Below, one piece after another: positions 26,947-38,015 of a stretch of DNA of 64,000 nt. The DNA is from Rutidosis leptorrhynchoides (taxonomy: Eukaryota; Streptophyta; Magnoliopsida; Asterales; Asteraceae), in the NCBI RefSeq assembly GCF_046630445.1, contig NC_092335.1:314574501-314638500 (forward strand). Reading direction: 5' to 3'. The translations under genes were made by a program, and so were the position numbers. The stretch's first letter is position 1; every line of letters starts with the position of its first letter. The notes beneath the pieces were generated by a model. That model was not told where the DNA came from, did no database searches, and was given only the letters and a program-made list of their open reading frames with translations.

Positions 26947-26976
26947 CCTAATATTACGACGGGGCCTGTTTTCGGG

Positions 26977-28105
26977 TTAATCTAACCATTCTTGTTCCCA
27001 AGTACTCAAGGCAAAACTGTTATCTTCTTGTATCATGTTGTGCATAACAATGCAACTGTACATTATCCTTCTCATCTTGTTAACGCTCATAACTCGTGCC
27101 AGAGTTTTTAAAATTGAAAACCTACCTTGTAAAACACCAAATGTACGCTCTACGTCCTTTCGAGCACTCGCTTGAAATCTAGTAAATTTGACTCGTGGCT
27201 CATCAATAGGGGTCTAATATCCCTTTATTAAGGTTGTCCAATCAAGATATATCCCGTCCGCCAAGTAGTAACTAAAGGGATAGACGTGTCCGTTTACTTC
27301 AAACGGAGACGGTGCAGGTCTATCCTTTTTGAGTGAATCAAACAACGGAGAATGATTCAACACATATATGTCGTTGTTTGAACCAGCCATCCCAAAAAAC
27401 GAATCACATATCCACATATCGTATGAAGCAACCGTTTCAAGCATGATCGTAGGGTGACCGTGATCACCTCTAGTATATTGACCTTTCCATGCAACGGGAC
27501 AATTTTTCCAAGCGCAATGCATACAGTCAATATTGTCTAACATTCGTTTAGAACCATGTTTCTCCTCGTGCGTCGAATACAGCCGAGTAACGTCAGTTGC
27601 CGTCAGCTTTCGCAAATATTCTTTACCATATAAATCAATAATACACTTGCAAAAACTATTTAAGCAAACATAACCCGTTTTCTCCATCATTTTTATATAT
27701 TCATCAAAAATATCAGCGGATGATCCATACGCCAATTGGCATAACGCACAAGTAATTTTTTGAAACGTAGTAAAACCAAGACGTCCGAGTGCATCCGGAC
27801 GTTGTTGTAAAAATACAAAGTGTTTAGAAGCATTATTAGTATAAGAGTGATTGGGAATACCGTCTTTGATACGGAGAAATAAATGAATTCGCATCCGAAA
27901 TAGTCTCTTGAAAATGTCATGTGATTACGTCGGAGTTTGAGAAAAAATAGTCGTTCCACAAATTAATACCTGCATGTTCACGATCTCTATTAATAAAACG
28001 TCGTGGGTTTTGTTGCACCTGAGTTCTTCTAGGTGGGTTTTCTTCTTTTTCGTCGGACGAGGTGCTATCGAATAACAAATCTAAACTCGCGGCTAAAAAC
28101 TCCAT
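26977..28105 (-). pseudogene. PIF/Harbinger transposase (HARBI1-like DDE nuclease), decayed
   Basis: Minus-strand reading from the ATG at 28105 (MEFLAASLDLLFDS) to a stop at 26977. Nuclease motifs are in order: DALGRLGF, YLRKLTATD, LDNIDCMHCAWKNCPVAWKGQ (first catalytic Asp), GSNNDIYVL (second Asp), and RKDVERTFGVLQGRF (catalytic Glu). These define the plant Harbinger nuclease. It is broken by a frameshift near 27920, between the N-terminal part and RMRIHLFLRI, and by one in-frame stop at about 27214 before the TPIDEP stretch. The Myb-like partner protein of this superfamily is not seen. The LTR at 24309-26946 sits 30 bases beyond the stop codon. Confidence 0.88.
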
Positions 28106-28299
28106 TTTTTGTTGATATAAATTGGATTGGTATGTATAAAGTATGAGAAAAGTGTGAAATGAATAATGAAAATTAAGGTTAAATGTGTATGTATTTATAG
28201 GAGAAGAAAAAAAAATTAAAAAACCCAACGGCTAGAATTCATCCACCAATCACAGCTCGACACCTCCCCAAACCGTCCCTCCCTCCCTCCGTGATCGGC

Positions 28300-28362
28300 C
28301 GACAAACGCCGCACCACAAACGCCCACAAACGCTCATTCCCGGTATTTGTGGCGGCGTTTGT
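28300..28362. repeat. Clustered CACAAACGCC direct and inverted repeats
   Basis: A short GC-rich island in AT-rich DNA. It has three copies of a CAAACGCC-type word at about 28302-28332 and the reverse complement (TTTGTGGCGGCGTTTGTGG) at about 28337-28357, so the segment can fold into a hairpin. It lies upstream of the Harbinger ATG and may be that element's subterminal repeat region; clear terminal inverted repeats were not found. Confidence 0.5.
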
Positions 28363-28758
28363 GGTGACATGTGGATGGCGGTGCGTTATCTTTGTCTAAC
28401 AAGCAAAAATAAAGACCAAAATTGTACTCCGTAATATATATAATCTTATATATAATCTTAAAAATAAAAATAAAAAACTCCATATTCAAAAGATGCTAAC
28501 ATGTTCTTTTTTATTTATATGATGAGAGATGATGATTATTGTATTAAAATTAAAATTATTAATAATAAAAAATATAAAAAGTTACGTCACCGTCACATAT
28601 ACAATTTGAAGAAATCTCATCATCTCCAACAAAACCATTCATCCTACACACAACCCATTAACACAATCATCTAGTCAAAACCTCTAATAAAATCATCACT
28701 TCAAACTTCAAAATCCCAAATAAAAAATCAATCTTTTTTCTTCACAAAATTAAAAACA
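28363..28758. promoter_or_regulatory. Intergenic / upstream region of the glycosyltransferase gene
   Basis: AT-rich with several TATATA-like stretches (about 28434-28460), followed by a CA/TC-rich stretch from about 28590 to the ATG that looks like a plant 5' leader. No single TATA box can be chosen with confidence. Confidence 0.4.
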
Positions 28759-29847
28759 ATGTTTTATTCATCACCATTAATCCCCGCAATCATTCTTCTT
28801 ATTCTTTGTATACCAATCCTCTTTTACTTGGGCCCACACATTCTCCCACCACCACAACCACCGCCCATCACTTTCCCGGACGAACTCCAAGATCTCACAC
28901 TTTTCCGGCGAGCCACAATCGTTGACTCAGTCAACCCTTCAAAATCCAAACCCATACGTCTTGGTTCCACCAATTCAAAACCCAAGATTGCTTTTTTATT
29001 CCTTACTAATTCAGATTTACAATTTGCCCCTTTATGGGAAATCTTTTTTAACACTAATTCATCAAAAAGTTTTGATCTTTTTACTATTTATGTTCATGCT
29101 GACCCAACTGTAAACCCTAAAGTCAAAATCCCAGGTGGGGTTTTTACAGACGATCGATTTATTCGGGCGAAACAGACTCGCCGTGGTACCGCCACACTAA
29201 TTGCCGCCGCTCGCCGCCTTCTTGCCACCGCGCTTCTTGACGACCCGAATAACGCATTCTTTACTCTTGTTTCGCAACATTGTATACCTCTTCATTCCTT
29301 TAAGTACTTTTATGATACCCTTTTTGAAGTTAATACACATCAAGTAGCTGAATTGAGACACTTGAAGTATAAAAGTTTTATTGAAATTGTATCTAAAGAT
29401 CCATATATTTTAGATAGGTATAATGCTAGAGGAGAAAATGTGATGGTGCCTGAAGTTCCATTTGATAAATTTCGAATGGGTTCACAGTTTTTTACATTGA
29501 CGCGTAGGCATGCAGTTATGGTTGTTGGTGATAGGAAGTTATGGAAGAAATTTAGGATAAATTGTTTGCGGCCGCAATCTTGTTACCCTGAAGAACATTA
29601 TTTTCCAACATTGTTGTCAATGGAGGATTTAAAAGGGTGTACTAGTTATACATTGACTCGTGTGAATTGGACGGATAGTGTTGATGGACATCCTCGTACG
29701 TATTATCCTAATGAGGTGTCGAAAGAGCTTATATACGAGCTTAGGAAGTCTAATTTTACGAAACCGTATATGTTTGCTAGGAAGTTTTCCCCTGATTGTT
29801 TGGAGCCGTTGATGAATATGGCTAATGAGGTCATTTTTCGCGACTGA
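28759..29847 (+). CDS. GT14 family glycosyltransferase (Core-2/I-branching, BC10-like)
   Basis: Single open frame of 362 codons, the normal size for this plant family, starting AACAATG. Residues about 5-27 form one hydrophobic segment (IPAIILLILCIPILFYLG), a signal anchor for a type II Golgi membrane protein, followed by a Pro-rich stem. From residue about 73 the Branch/DUF266 domain follows: KIAFLFLTNSDLQFAPLWE, FDLFTIYVHADP, LVSQHCIPLHSF, FRMGSQFFTLTRRHA, CYPEEHYFPTLL, and a C-terminal RKFSPDCLEPL. In animals the family transfers N-acetylglucosamine in beta-1,6 linkage; plant substrates are mostly unknown, and rice BC10 affects cell-wall strength. No break is seen, so this is the one clearly intact ordinary host gene in the window. 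Confidence 0.93.
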   Translation: MFYSSPLIPAIILLILCIPILFYLGPHILPPPQPPPITFPDELQDLTLFRRATIVDSVNPSKSKPIRLGSTNSKPKIAFLFLTNSDLQFAPLWEIFFNTNSSKSFDLFTIYVHADPTVNPKVKIPGGVFTDDRFIRAKQTRRGTATLIAAARRLLATALLDDPNNAFFTLVSQHCIPLHSFKYFYDTLFEVNTHQVAELRHLKYKSFIEIVSKDPYILDRYNARGENVMVPEVPFDKFRMGSQFFTLTRRHAVMVVGDRKLWKKFRINCLRPQSCYPEEHYFPTLLSMEDLKGCTSYTLTRVNWTDSVDGHPRTYYPNEVSKELIYELRKSNFTKPYMFARKFSPDCLEPLMNMANEVIFRD

Positions 29848-30730
29848 TTTCTTCTGGTAATTACTCTCATTTTTGTTGCGTGGATTTATTTCTAATATGA
29901 TGATAAAGTAGATGTTATTGAAAGGTGAAGATAATGCTAGGTTGGTGATCAAACATGTTGGGTGTGTTATGTTAGAAAGTGACTTATTTTGTTGGTCTGC
30001 TTGATTTGTGTTATGTAGTGTGACTCATTTGTCTTATTGTTTTTGTTTCGTACCACTTGTTCTTGTATTAGGAATTGGTTAAACAAAAGGCATATGTGCC
30101 AACTAGAAGAAAAAAAGGAAAACTTCTTTTTCTTGGTTCCTAATATTCAGTAAACGTTACCAAAGGGCTATTGGCCTAATCGTATTGTGCTGCTTAACCT
30201 GTTCCGTTTGCTTAGTATAACTGAAAGAGCTGCACGCCATGACCATTTTTGTCTTATTCTGTTTGCCTTTCGCATTATTATAGGTATGCTTCCATGTGTA
30301 TTTGAGTAAATAGGGATGGAGGTCTAATAACAAGGATACTAAGAATCAGATAATCACATGTAATGAAATGGCTTGTAGACTATTGTATTTGCTGCTGCTT
30401 TTGCTGTTTGAAATTAGGTTTTAACATTAGATAATTAATTTTTGTACAACTGTGTATCAAACTGATTTTTAGTAGCAGAATCTGTTGAATCCAAACACTA
30501 AAAAACAAATAATGAGATGATTAAGTCCAAAACTCACAATATACGAATAATTACACATTTTATCTCTAGAGTCTTGATTAGTTTGATTATAGACTTGTAA
30601 ACATGAATCTGCAATTATATAAAACCTTCAAATCACACAAATGTTTGGACCACCAAGCACAAAATTTTGTATTAGAAAAATACTTGGACGATTACTATTA
30701 GAGTAATCTAGGTTATTCGCATGTCTGGTT
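29848..30730. other. 3' flank of the glycosyltransferase gene
   Basis: Probable 3' untranslated region for the first few hundred bases, then AT-rich intergenic DNA. No conserved reading frame, RNA gene or repeat structure seen. Confidence 0.5.
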
Positions 30731-31125
30731 TTGCGTGTAGACTTATCGCCACACATATGTAAAACCATGTCCAAAAAATTAACTTCCAAACAAGTATTTG
30801 TTCATAACTTGTTTAAAGTTATACTTATCTTGTACGTATGTTACAGTTTACACGTGTGTGAAGCCCAAGTGCTGCGGGAATTCGTTTGGTGTGTGGAACA
30901 AGTCATGCCAAAAGGTGTAAAGTGGAAAAGCAGTACAAATGCTCAAGCGAATTGTGACGAACAAAAATACAATGAGCAGTAGCCGCCGTAGATTGTGGAT
31001 ATTGAAGAGTCTAAGATTAGGTATTACATGCTCAACTGCTACTATCAAATACTTGCAGCTTTGTGTGGGCATTAGGCAGAATCTGCTGATACTGTTTTAT
31101 ACCAATATTTTACATTTTGTTTGAA
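30731..31125 (+). other. Possible small gene remnant
   Basis: An 83-codon frame (30731-30982), with a hydrophobic stretch in the middle (VILILYVCYSLHVC), followed by sequence that stays faintly coding-like to about 31120 (for example MLNCYYQILAALCGH in another frame). Base composition is less AT-rich than the flanks. I do not recognise the family. It could be an exon remnant or chance. Confidence 0.2.
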
Positions 31126-31706
31126 GTAAAGTTACATATCTGTTCAATGCTACAAATGATTTACACTTTCAATCGTTTTAATTTATAACTTCATTTATCT
31201 CGTTATTTTCTGTCGGTATATCAACTAATTGATGATATATAATGGTAATTTTACCGATTTGACTATCATGAGTGGGTCATTCTGGGTTAAGACAGGTCAA
31301 TTTTTGAAGTTTAGTTAAAATTGAAGTGTACCAATTGGGTTGAATTTTGCTACTCGTATAATGTAATTTCACTGCATACGGTTTAAATCACTTCAAACTT
31401 ATTCTTTGTTGTATATGAAAGCTAAATTATGATCAATCATAACTAAAATTACCAACTATAGCAATTAGAATATAATGGTGATTAAAAAGAGTTTGATGAT
31501 GAGATAATTTAACTAATAGTTTCCATCTCAAATATCGTGATTTCCATCATCCCCTCACTCTTAATTTATCGTTGTAACTTTTGGTAATCATTCATATATT
31601 CATATAAATATCAAAATATTTAAAAATTTAAAGAATTTAAGAAGTCTCACAATTGATATGATGTAGTTAGTTTAAGTTGTTTATTATATGTGTATATATA
31701 TGTATG
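31126..31706. other. Intergenic AT-rich DNA
   Basis: No reading frame, RNA gene or repeat recognised. Confidence 0.5.
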
Positions 31707-33036
31707 AAAGATAGTCCGAAATGTTTAACGTTTTTTTTAAAATGCGTTCGTTTCGCGTATAGTTAGTTACGTTGTGTTCGTAAAATTATTTCGAGTTGAA
31801 CGGTGGTATCGGAAAAATTTAACTCGCCACGAGCGGAAATATACGGTTCGTTAAAAATTTTGGGTGGAGTTGGTTTAAAGTTTTTAATAAAATAATAATT
31901 TTACATGTTATACCCTGAATAAGTTGTAGATTGTATCATAGTTTAGAGAGCTGTTCTGTAAGTTTTGGTTGATTGTCAGTTTGATAAATCGGGAATGTAA
32001 AATCCGACCAAAATCTCGACGACATTTAGTATATAGGATAAACAAAGGAAACTTGTTATTTTATTCTTGTTTATTTATTTGGACAATTAATTTGAAATAA
32101 TATATATATAACTGTATAAATACCTGAACAATTAAATTGGAAAGGAGATAGTTTTGACAACTATTTGGTCGTATGAATATAAAAGTAAAATTAATACTCA
32201 TCTAACATATTTGATTAAAATTCAATAAAAGTTTTATGAGAAATACATTTTAGAATGGAAAGAATAATAAATTAAAGCTAATTCCATCATCAAAAAGGGA
32301 AAAGTAATGTGAACATGTATAAAAGCCATTTAATCATTTTTACCGGGTGTCCACAATTTGCTTTATATATTAGTATTTTTTATGAAAATATCGAAAACTT
32401 TTATAAAAATGTAAATGTTTTAAAAAAAAAAAATACGAATTCAACAAGAAGTCTAATAGAGGACCCCCAATAAAACTCGTATCCAGAAAACGACGAACTA
32501 ACAAGCTATCTATACCGAGTTTTACTTAACCTAAACTAAACGACACCAAACTTACAATTAAACAAATGCTGTTAAAAGAACTATCGGTGTTTTAATTTAC
32601 ATCTAAAAGAATTTAAACGAGACAAGTAAAAAGTAAAGGACAACATGTGCGTGCTTTATAAAACTATAAGAATGATTCGTTTAAATTACAATATTATCTG
32701 ATAGACAAAAATGGTGAATAGCAACTAGGGGCATTTTTGTCATTTCACCTTTTTTTATAAATTCTAAATTAAATTTCAATACACCAATAAAGACCCCTAC
32801 ACTTTTTTCAAATATTCAAATCGACCCCCAAACAGGGAGTTAAAGTGTCAAATAACCATTTTCATAAAAAATCTTAAATAAACTCCACCCAAATATTCAA
32901 CGGGTCATATCTTCTCGCTCGCAACGAGTTAAATTTTTTCGACACCATCGTTAAACTCGAAATAATTTTAGGAACACAATGTCACTAACTATACGCAAAA
33001 CGGACGCTTTTTAATAAACGCTAAATATCTAGGGTA
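31707..33036. mobile_element. Long inverted-repeat element (MITE- or MULE-like), about 1.3 kb
   Basis: Arms of about 160 bases at 31707-31880 and 32878-33036 are inverted copies. Shared blocks include GCGTATAGTTAGT, AAAATTATTTCGAGTT, AAATTTAACTCG and TTTGGGTGGAGTT. The centre is non-coding. No transposase is encoded, so it would depend on an element elsewhere. The length of the arms fits a Mutator-like or Foldback-type element, but the exact ends and the target duplication could not be fixed by eye. Confidence 0.55.
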
Positions 33037-33443
33037 CTTTTCACACACGTTGATTTTGCGTTAAATTTTTAAAAGTCGATAATTACATAGTTAAACGCGG
33101 AGATGGACATATATTGTTAATTTAAAATAACATTTAAATCTTTCACGGGTTATACCTTTTAGTTCGACTCGAGTTGCGTTTCAACGACATCATTCCACAA
33201 AATAATTTTACAAACTAAACGCAATAAAATACATTGAAAACCTCCAGCGCGAAACGAGGGTTAACGACTAGTTTATACTAAAATTCAGTGACTGTTTTTG
33301 AAGTTTATACAGATAAAAATACAAATACAAATACAAATACAAATACAAATACAACTACACTACGGAGTAATACAAATACAAATTTATAATAAAGCAGAGC
33401 AGCGAGATGAATCGTAGCAATTTGTTGTTTGTGTCTTCAATTA
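33037..33443. other. Intergenic DNA with (AAATAC)n repeat, host flank of element B
   Basis: Contains six or seven ACAAAT units at about 33317-33355. The last bases (to AATTA at 33439-33443) are the left host flank of element B and read on into 44468, so before the insertion this DNA was continuous with the upstream part of the gene remnant at 45039. Confidence 0.7.
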
Positions 33444-33611
33444 TGTGACGACCCGGAGATTTCCGACCAAATTTAAACTTAATCTTATTATGATTTCGAC
33501 ACGATAAGCAAATTCTGTAATGTTGAGTCTCAAAATTTTTAAACTATGTTCATGTATTCAATTGACTCTTGACCATTACCGACGATTCACGAACAATTGT
33601 GTGTAAATGAA

Positions 33612-33700
<89 letters not shown>
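33612..33700. repeat. (TG)n(TA)n compound microsatellite
   Basis: About 11 TG units followed by about 33 TA units. The other LTR has only a TA array at about 41140-41180. Confidence 0.95.
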
Positions 33701-33705
<5 letters not shown>

Positions 33706-35076
33706 GATATATATAAGTTGTTATATTATTATTATCATTATTGTAATTGGTATTATTACTAATATCATTAATAAGATTATTATTATTATTCTATTATCAT
33801 TATTATTATGATTAGTATTATCATTCTCATTGTTATTGTTAGTATTATAATTATTATTGTTACTATTATCACATTTATATTATAAGTATTAGAAATATTA
33901 TTATCATTAGTATTTTTATAAGTATTATTACTATTATTATAAATGTTATCATTTATGTATTATTATTAATATTATGATTATTAGTATTATTCTTAAGTAT
34001 TATTATCATTATCACTAATAATAATAATTATTATTATCATAAATTATTATTAATATCATTTTTTTAGTATTGTTTGATAATATTAATGTTATTATTATTA
34101 ATATTAATTTTATTATTAAAATTATCAGAATATTGATTACTAATAATATAATTATAATAATTAATTAATAATATTATTTATATAAAATTATATATACAAT
34201 TACAATCAGAATCAATATAAAGCATCTAACATACTGTAACTAATTTTGTTATTATCCCTAAATTGGTCACAGATTGAAATCAAGCGTACATTTTTTTCTT
34301 TGAATTCGGTTACCAGTCTTTTTCTTCTTTATTTTTTTTGTTGTGTTCTTCCTGGTTCAATTATCCTGATGACTACCCATCTATATTTAACCCACGGATT
34401 GTACAGTGTTACGGATTAACTCATTCAGTTTTTCCATTTTCAATATCAATTAAAGCAATTACAGTCTGTAACAGATTGAAAATTAATAAAAAAAAAGGGA
34501 TGAACCAGTCGCTATTATGTGTTTGTGACCCATTTATACAATAGCTCAATTTCAAAACTTATTTCAAAATCTAAAATTGCAGTGTTGTTAGAAATCATCT
34601 AGCTGAACTAACTGCAAACTTTCAAACTCCAATTCATTCTACTGAGTTTTAATTTTGAAGTCAAACTTTTCAATTAAAAAGTTAAACAATTTATTTATAA
34701 AGGAATTCGAATTCGTTATGAGGTTTCTGATTCAATTGATAATTTCTAAAGCTTCTATAAATGATTCCAAACACAATTCATGTTGAAAGTTATAATTAAA
34801 AACGTCTAAAAACCAAAAACCCAGTTTTTGTTCATCTTCTTTATTTCGTCGAGCACAGGTACTGACTTCTTTTTATTTTATTTTTTTTTATTTTTCAAAC
34901 AATACAATCACTTAATAGTTATTAATCATTATTATTTTGAAGTGTAAAAAAAAAATAAAATCATTTTTATGATGATTTGAATTTGGCCGATGGAATTATC
35001 AAGCGAGGAAGATGAAGTTGAATTAAAATAGATACGAGTTAAATACTTTTTACTTGGAGTTATAGTCAGAAAAAAA

Positions 35077-35151
35077 TGGTAACAGATCAGCTGGTTAGAG
35101 GGGCGTATGGGTATTCAAAGGGTCGCGGGTTCGAGTCCCGGCCTGGGCAGA
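35077..35151 (+). other. tRNA-like segment inside 5' LTR of B
   Basis: TCAGCTGGTTAGAGG fits the D-arm/A box of tRNAs, and GGTTCGAGTCC at 35128-35138 is a perfect B box with a TTCGAGT loop and a mostly paired T stem. The acceptor stem does not pair, so this is not a working tRNA. It is followed by a short unrelated body and an (ATT)n tail, as in a tRNA-derived SINE. Confidence 0.7.
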
Positions 35152-35187
35152 TTATTAATTTTTTGCCTTTAAAGGTAGTTTTCTTTC

Positions 35188-35206
35188 TTATTATTATTAT
35201 TATTAA

Positions 35207-35276
<70 letters not shown>

Positions 35277-35298
35277 ATTATTAATATTATTAATATTA

Positions 35299-35377
<79 letters not shown>

Positions 35378-35378
35378 A
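35188..35378. repeat. (ATT)n microsatellite
   Basis: About 60 TTA/ATT units with few interruptions, directly downstream of the tRNA-like segment. Confidence 0.95.
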
Positions 35379-35864
35379 GGATTATCAAGATTATGATTTT
35401 TATTATTATTTTTATTATTATTATCATAAGTATTTGTATTAATATTAGTAGTATTGTTAATATGATTATTAAAATTTCTATTAAAACTATATTGATTATT
35501 AACACTGCCCTTATTAATAAATGTATTACTTTTATTAAAATTATCATTTTTATCTTATCATTTATATTAAAGTTATCATTTTAATTTTTTTTATTATTAT
35601 TACTATCATGATTATCATTATTAATTATTATTATTATTATCCTCATGCTAGTATTATTATAAGTAATACTTTGCAAACAAGAGAAATGTATATAAATATA
35701 TTTATGATAATATTACATAATATTATGTTTTAACAAATATAATATTATAACGTTAACTAAATAATATATCAACGAAGTATTATAGCATATTACAAGTATT
35801 AATAAATTATATATAAGAATATTAATCCTAATATATAACAAAATTGTTCGATCACGATTATATG

Positions 35865-35966
<102 letters not shown>

Positions 35967-36261
35967 ATAGGTTCGTGAATCCGAGGCCAACCTTGCATTG
36001 CTCAATTCCGTCGTATGCATATTTTTACTACAAAATATCGTATTGTGAGTTCATTTGATTCCCTTTTACTCTTTACATTTTTGGGACTGAGAATACATGC
36101 GCTGTTTTTATAACTGTTTCCTAAATGTTTTTGAGATATATTTTTTTGAACTGAGAATACATGAACTGCTTTTATAAATGATTGACGAAATAGACACAAA
36201 TATTCAATACTACATTCTATAATAGAATTATTTGGATTCAGAGGTTCGATTTAGTAGTTAG

Positions 36262-36582
36262 TAACGGTGAGATGATTTCGTCATTGCACTACGCGTTAGC
36301 TACCGTTTTAACTACCATCGCTGAGATGATTTCGTCATTGCACTGCGCGTTAGCTACCGATGTATTGTATTGTATTGTATTGTATTGTATTATAGTCGAC
36401 TTTGTAGTTGGTAACGGAGGGATGATTTTGTATTGCGTACGCATTAGCCCCCGTTTCAGCTACCCTCGGAGGGATGATTTTGCATTGCGTACGCATTAGC
36501 CCCCGTTGTAAGAATTATATTGTATTAACTATCACGGTGAGATGATTTTGTCATTGCACTACGCATTAGCTACCGTTGGTGA
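36262..36582 (+). repeat. Five tandem units of a 40-45 bp LTR repeat
   Basis: Units of the type CGGTGAGATGATT...GCGTTAGCTACCG at about 36265, 36316, 36412, 36464 and 36534. Each unit begins CGG(T/A)G and ends (A/C)CCG, so single units can pair at their ends. A (TTGTA)n run at 36361-36391 separates units two and three. Repeated in the 3' LTR at 43645-43983. Confidence 0.85.
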
Positions 36583-37067
36583 GTTGTTTGAAAGGTTCCG
36601 GTGTTCTTCATATGAATGATTTTACAGCAGGAATAGACCTGCACAGATTGTTTTCTAATTATGAGTATCTTGTGGTCTATTATATTATTGAAAATGATTG
36701 TTTATGATAAACTAATGAACTCACCAACCTTTTAGTTGACACTTTAAAGCATGTTTATTCTCAGGTTTGAAAGAAATCTTCCGCTGTGCATTTGCTCATT
36801 TTAGAGATATTACTTGGAGTCATTCATGACATATTTCAAAAGACGTTGCATTCGAGTCGTTGAGTTCATCAAGATTATTATTAAATCAATTATAGTTAGA
36901 TATATTATGAAATGGTATGCATACCGTCAACTTTCGATAAAATGAAAGTTTGTCTTTTAAAAACGAATGCAATGTTTGTAAAATGTATCATATAGAGGTC
37001 AATTACCTCGCGATGTAATCATATGTTATTGTATTCGTCCTTATGGATTAGGACGGGTCGTCTCATG

Positions 37068-37079
37068 TGGTATCAGAGC
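37068..37079 (+). promoter_or_regulatory. Primer binding site of element B
   Basis: TGGTATCAGAGC, perfect match to the initiator tRNA-Met site, two bases after the LTR. Confidence 0.95.
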
Positions 37080-37475
37080 GGTGGTCTTAGCGAACCAGGT
37101 CTTGCACTAGTGTGTCTAACTGATAGTTGTTTAGATGCATTAGTGAGTCTGGACTTCGACCGTGTCTGCATGTCAAAATTTTTGCTTATCATTTTGTGTC
37201 GAAAATTACCTGCTTATCATCCTTAAGAAATTACCTGCTTATTATTTTTAGTCTAGACACATCTTACTGCAATGATTGCATGAATAGTGTATAGACAAAA
37301 ATTCATATCTTAGCGTATCTGTTATTGTTACCTTTGCCTGACAGCTTCCGTAGATTCCTCCGTAACTTATGGGATTTTAGTATAATATATGCATATGTAA
37401 ATTATGTATTGTAGGGTACTAATCTACATCCTATAATCTATTTCTTATCGAAAATCCTTCATCTGATCGTACGAG

Positions 37476-38015
37476 ATGAATCCCTCAACCAGTTCGAATT
37501 CCTCGGATTCCGACAGCTATTCCGATATGGATTTTCACTCGAGCTCCAAAAGCAGTGTGACCGGAATGGATTAACCAATCAGCCATCCCCAATTCATCTG
37601 ATGGGTTCGTAGTCTACTAAATCATTGGAGACAAGAAGAAGGCGATCCTTTCCACCAACCTAATTCACCTCTTGGTGAAGAACCCGAAGCACTTACCGGC
37701 GAACCTGTTCGTAATACCATCTTCTCTCTCATTTCCAGAGTAGCTCGACACGATTATACTCTACCCACAATTCTAGATCTTATTCATCCGCTTGTTCCAA
37801 CCGCCAATCATCCCGGAATAATAGAAGAAGTTAACGAACTTCGCGCTCGAGTAATAAATTTGGAGAATATGGTGCAAAACGTACTAGCTTCAGCAACATC
37901 AACGGCATCAACAGTACCATCAACATCAATACCAGTACCACCAACAACCCAAGTTCCACATCTCACACCTCAACATCGCAATCTATACCGCGAGCATAAT
38001 CATCGTTCTACATGA
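37476..38015 (+). pseudogene. Upstream ORF remnant of element B
   Basis: From an ATG at 37476 the start is Ser/Asp-rich (MNPSTSSNSSDSDSYSDMDF), and towards the end there is a heptad-like ELRARVINLENMVQNVL followed by a Ser/Thr/Pro-rich tail. The coiled-coil end resembles that of the element C upstream ORF. It is the only retroelement coding sequence I recognise in B, and it is broken. Confidence 0.55.

Noticed and set aside
26947-26976. Harbinger terminal inverted repeat (GGGGCCTGTTTTCGGG) after the transposase stop
   Set aside because: No matching inverted copy was found on the other side of the transposase.
30731-30982. Small frame with a WCVEQ word, considered as an X8 (callose-binding) domain
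   Set aside because: The other conserved Cys positions and the usual spacing of X8 are absent; only listed as an unidentified remnant.
33121-33240. Third arm of the inverted-repeat element
   Set aside because: Similarity to the right arm is limited to short words and spacing; too weak to annotate.
35077-35151. Functional tRNA gene
   Set aside because: A and B boxes are good, but the acceptor stem does not pair and the anticodon arm is not clear; called tRNA-like only.
35076-35547. Long Ile/Leu/Tyr-only reading frames on both strands (also 42573-43195)
   Set aside because: Translations of ATT and TA arrays; no start context, no protein-like composition.
36265-36580. CRISPR-like regular repeats in the B LTR
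   Set aside because: Units are contiguous and degenerate, without unique spacers, in a plant retroelement; a tandem LTR repeat explains them.
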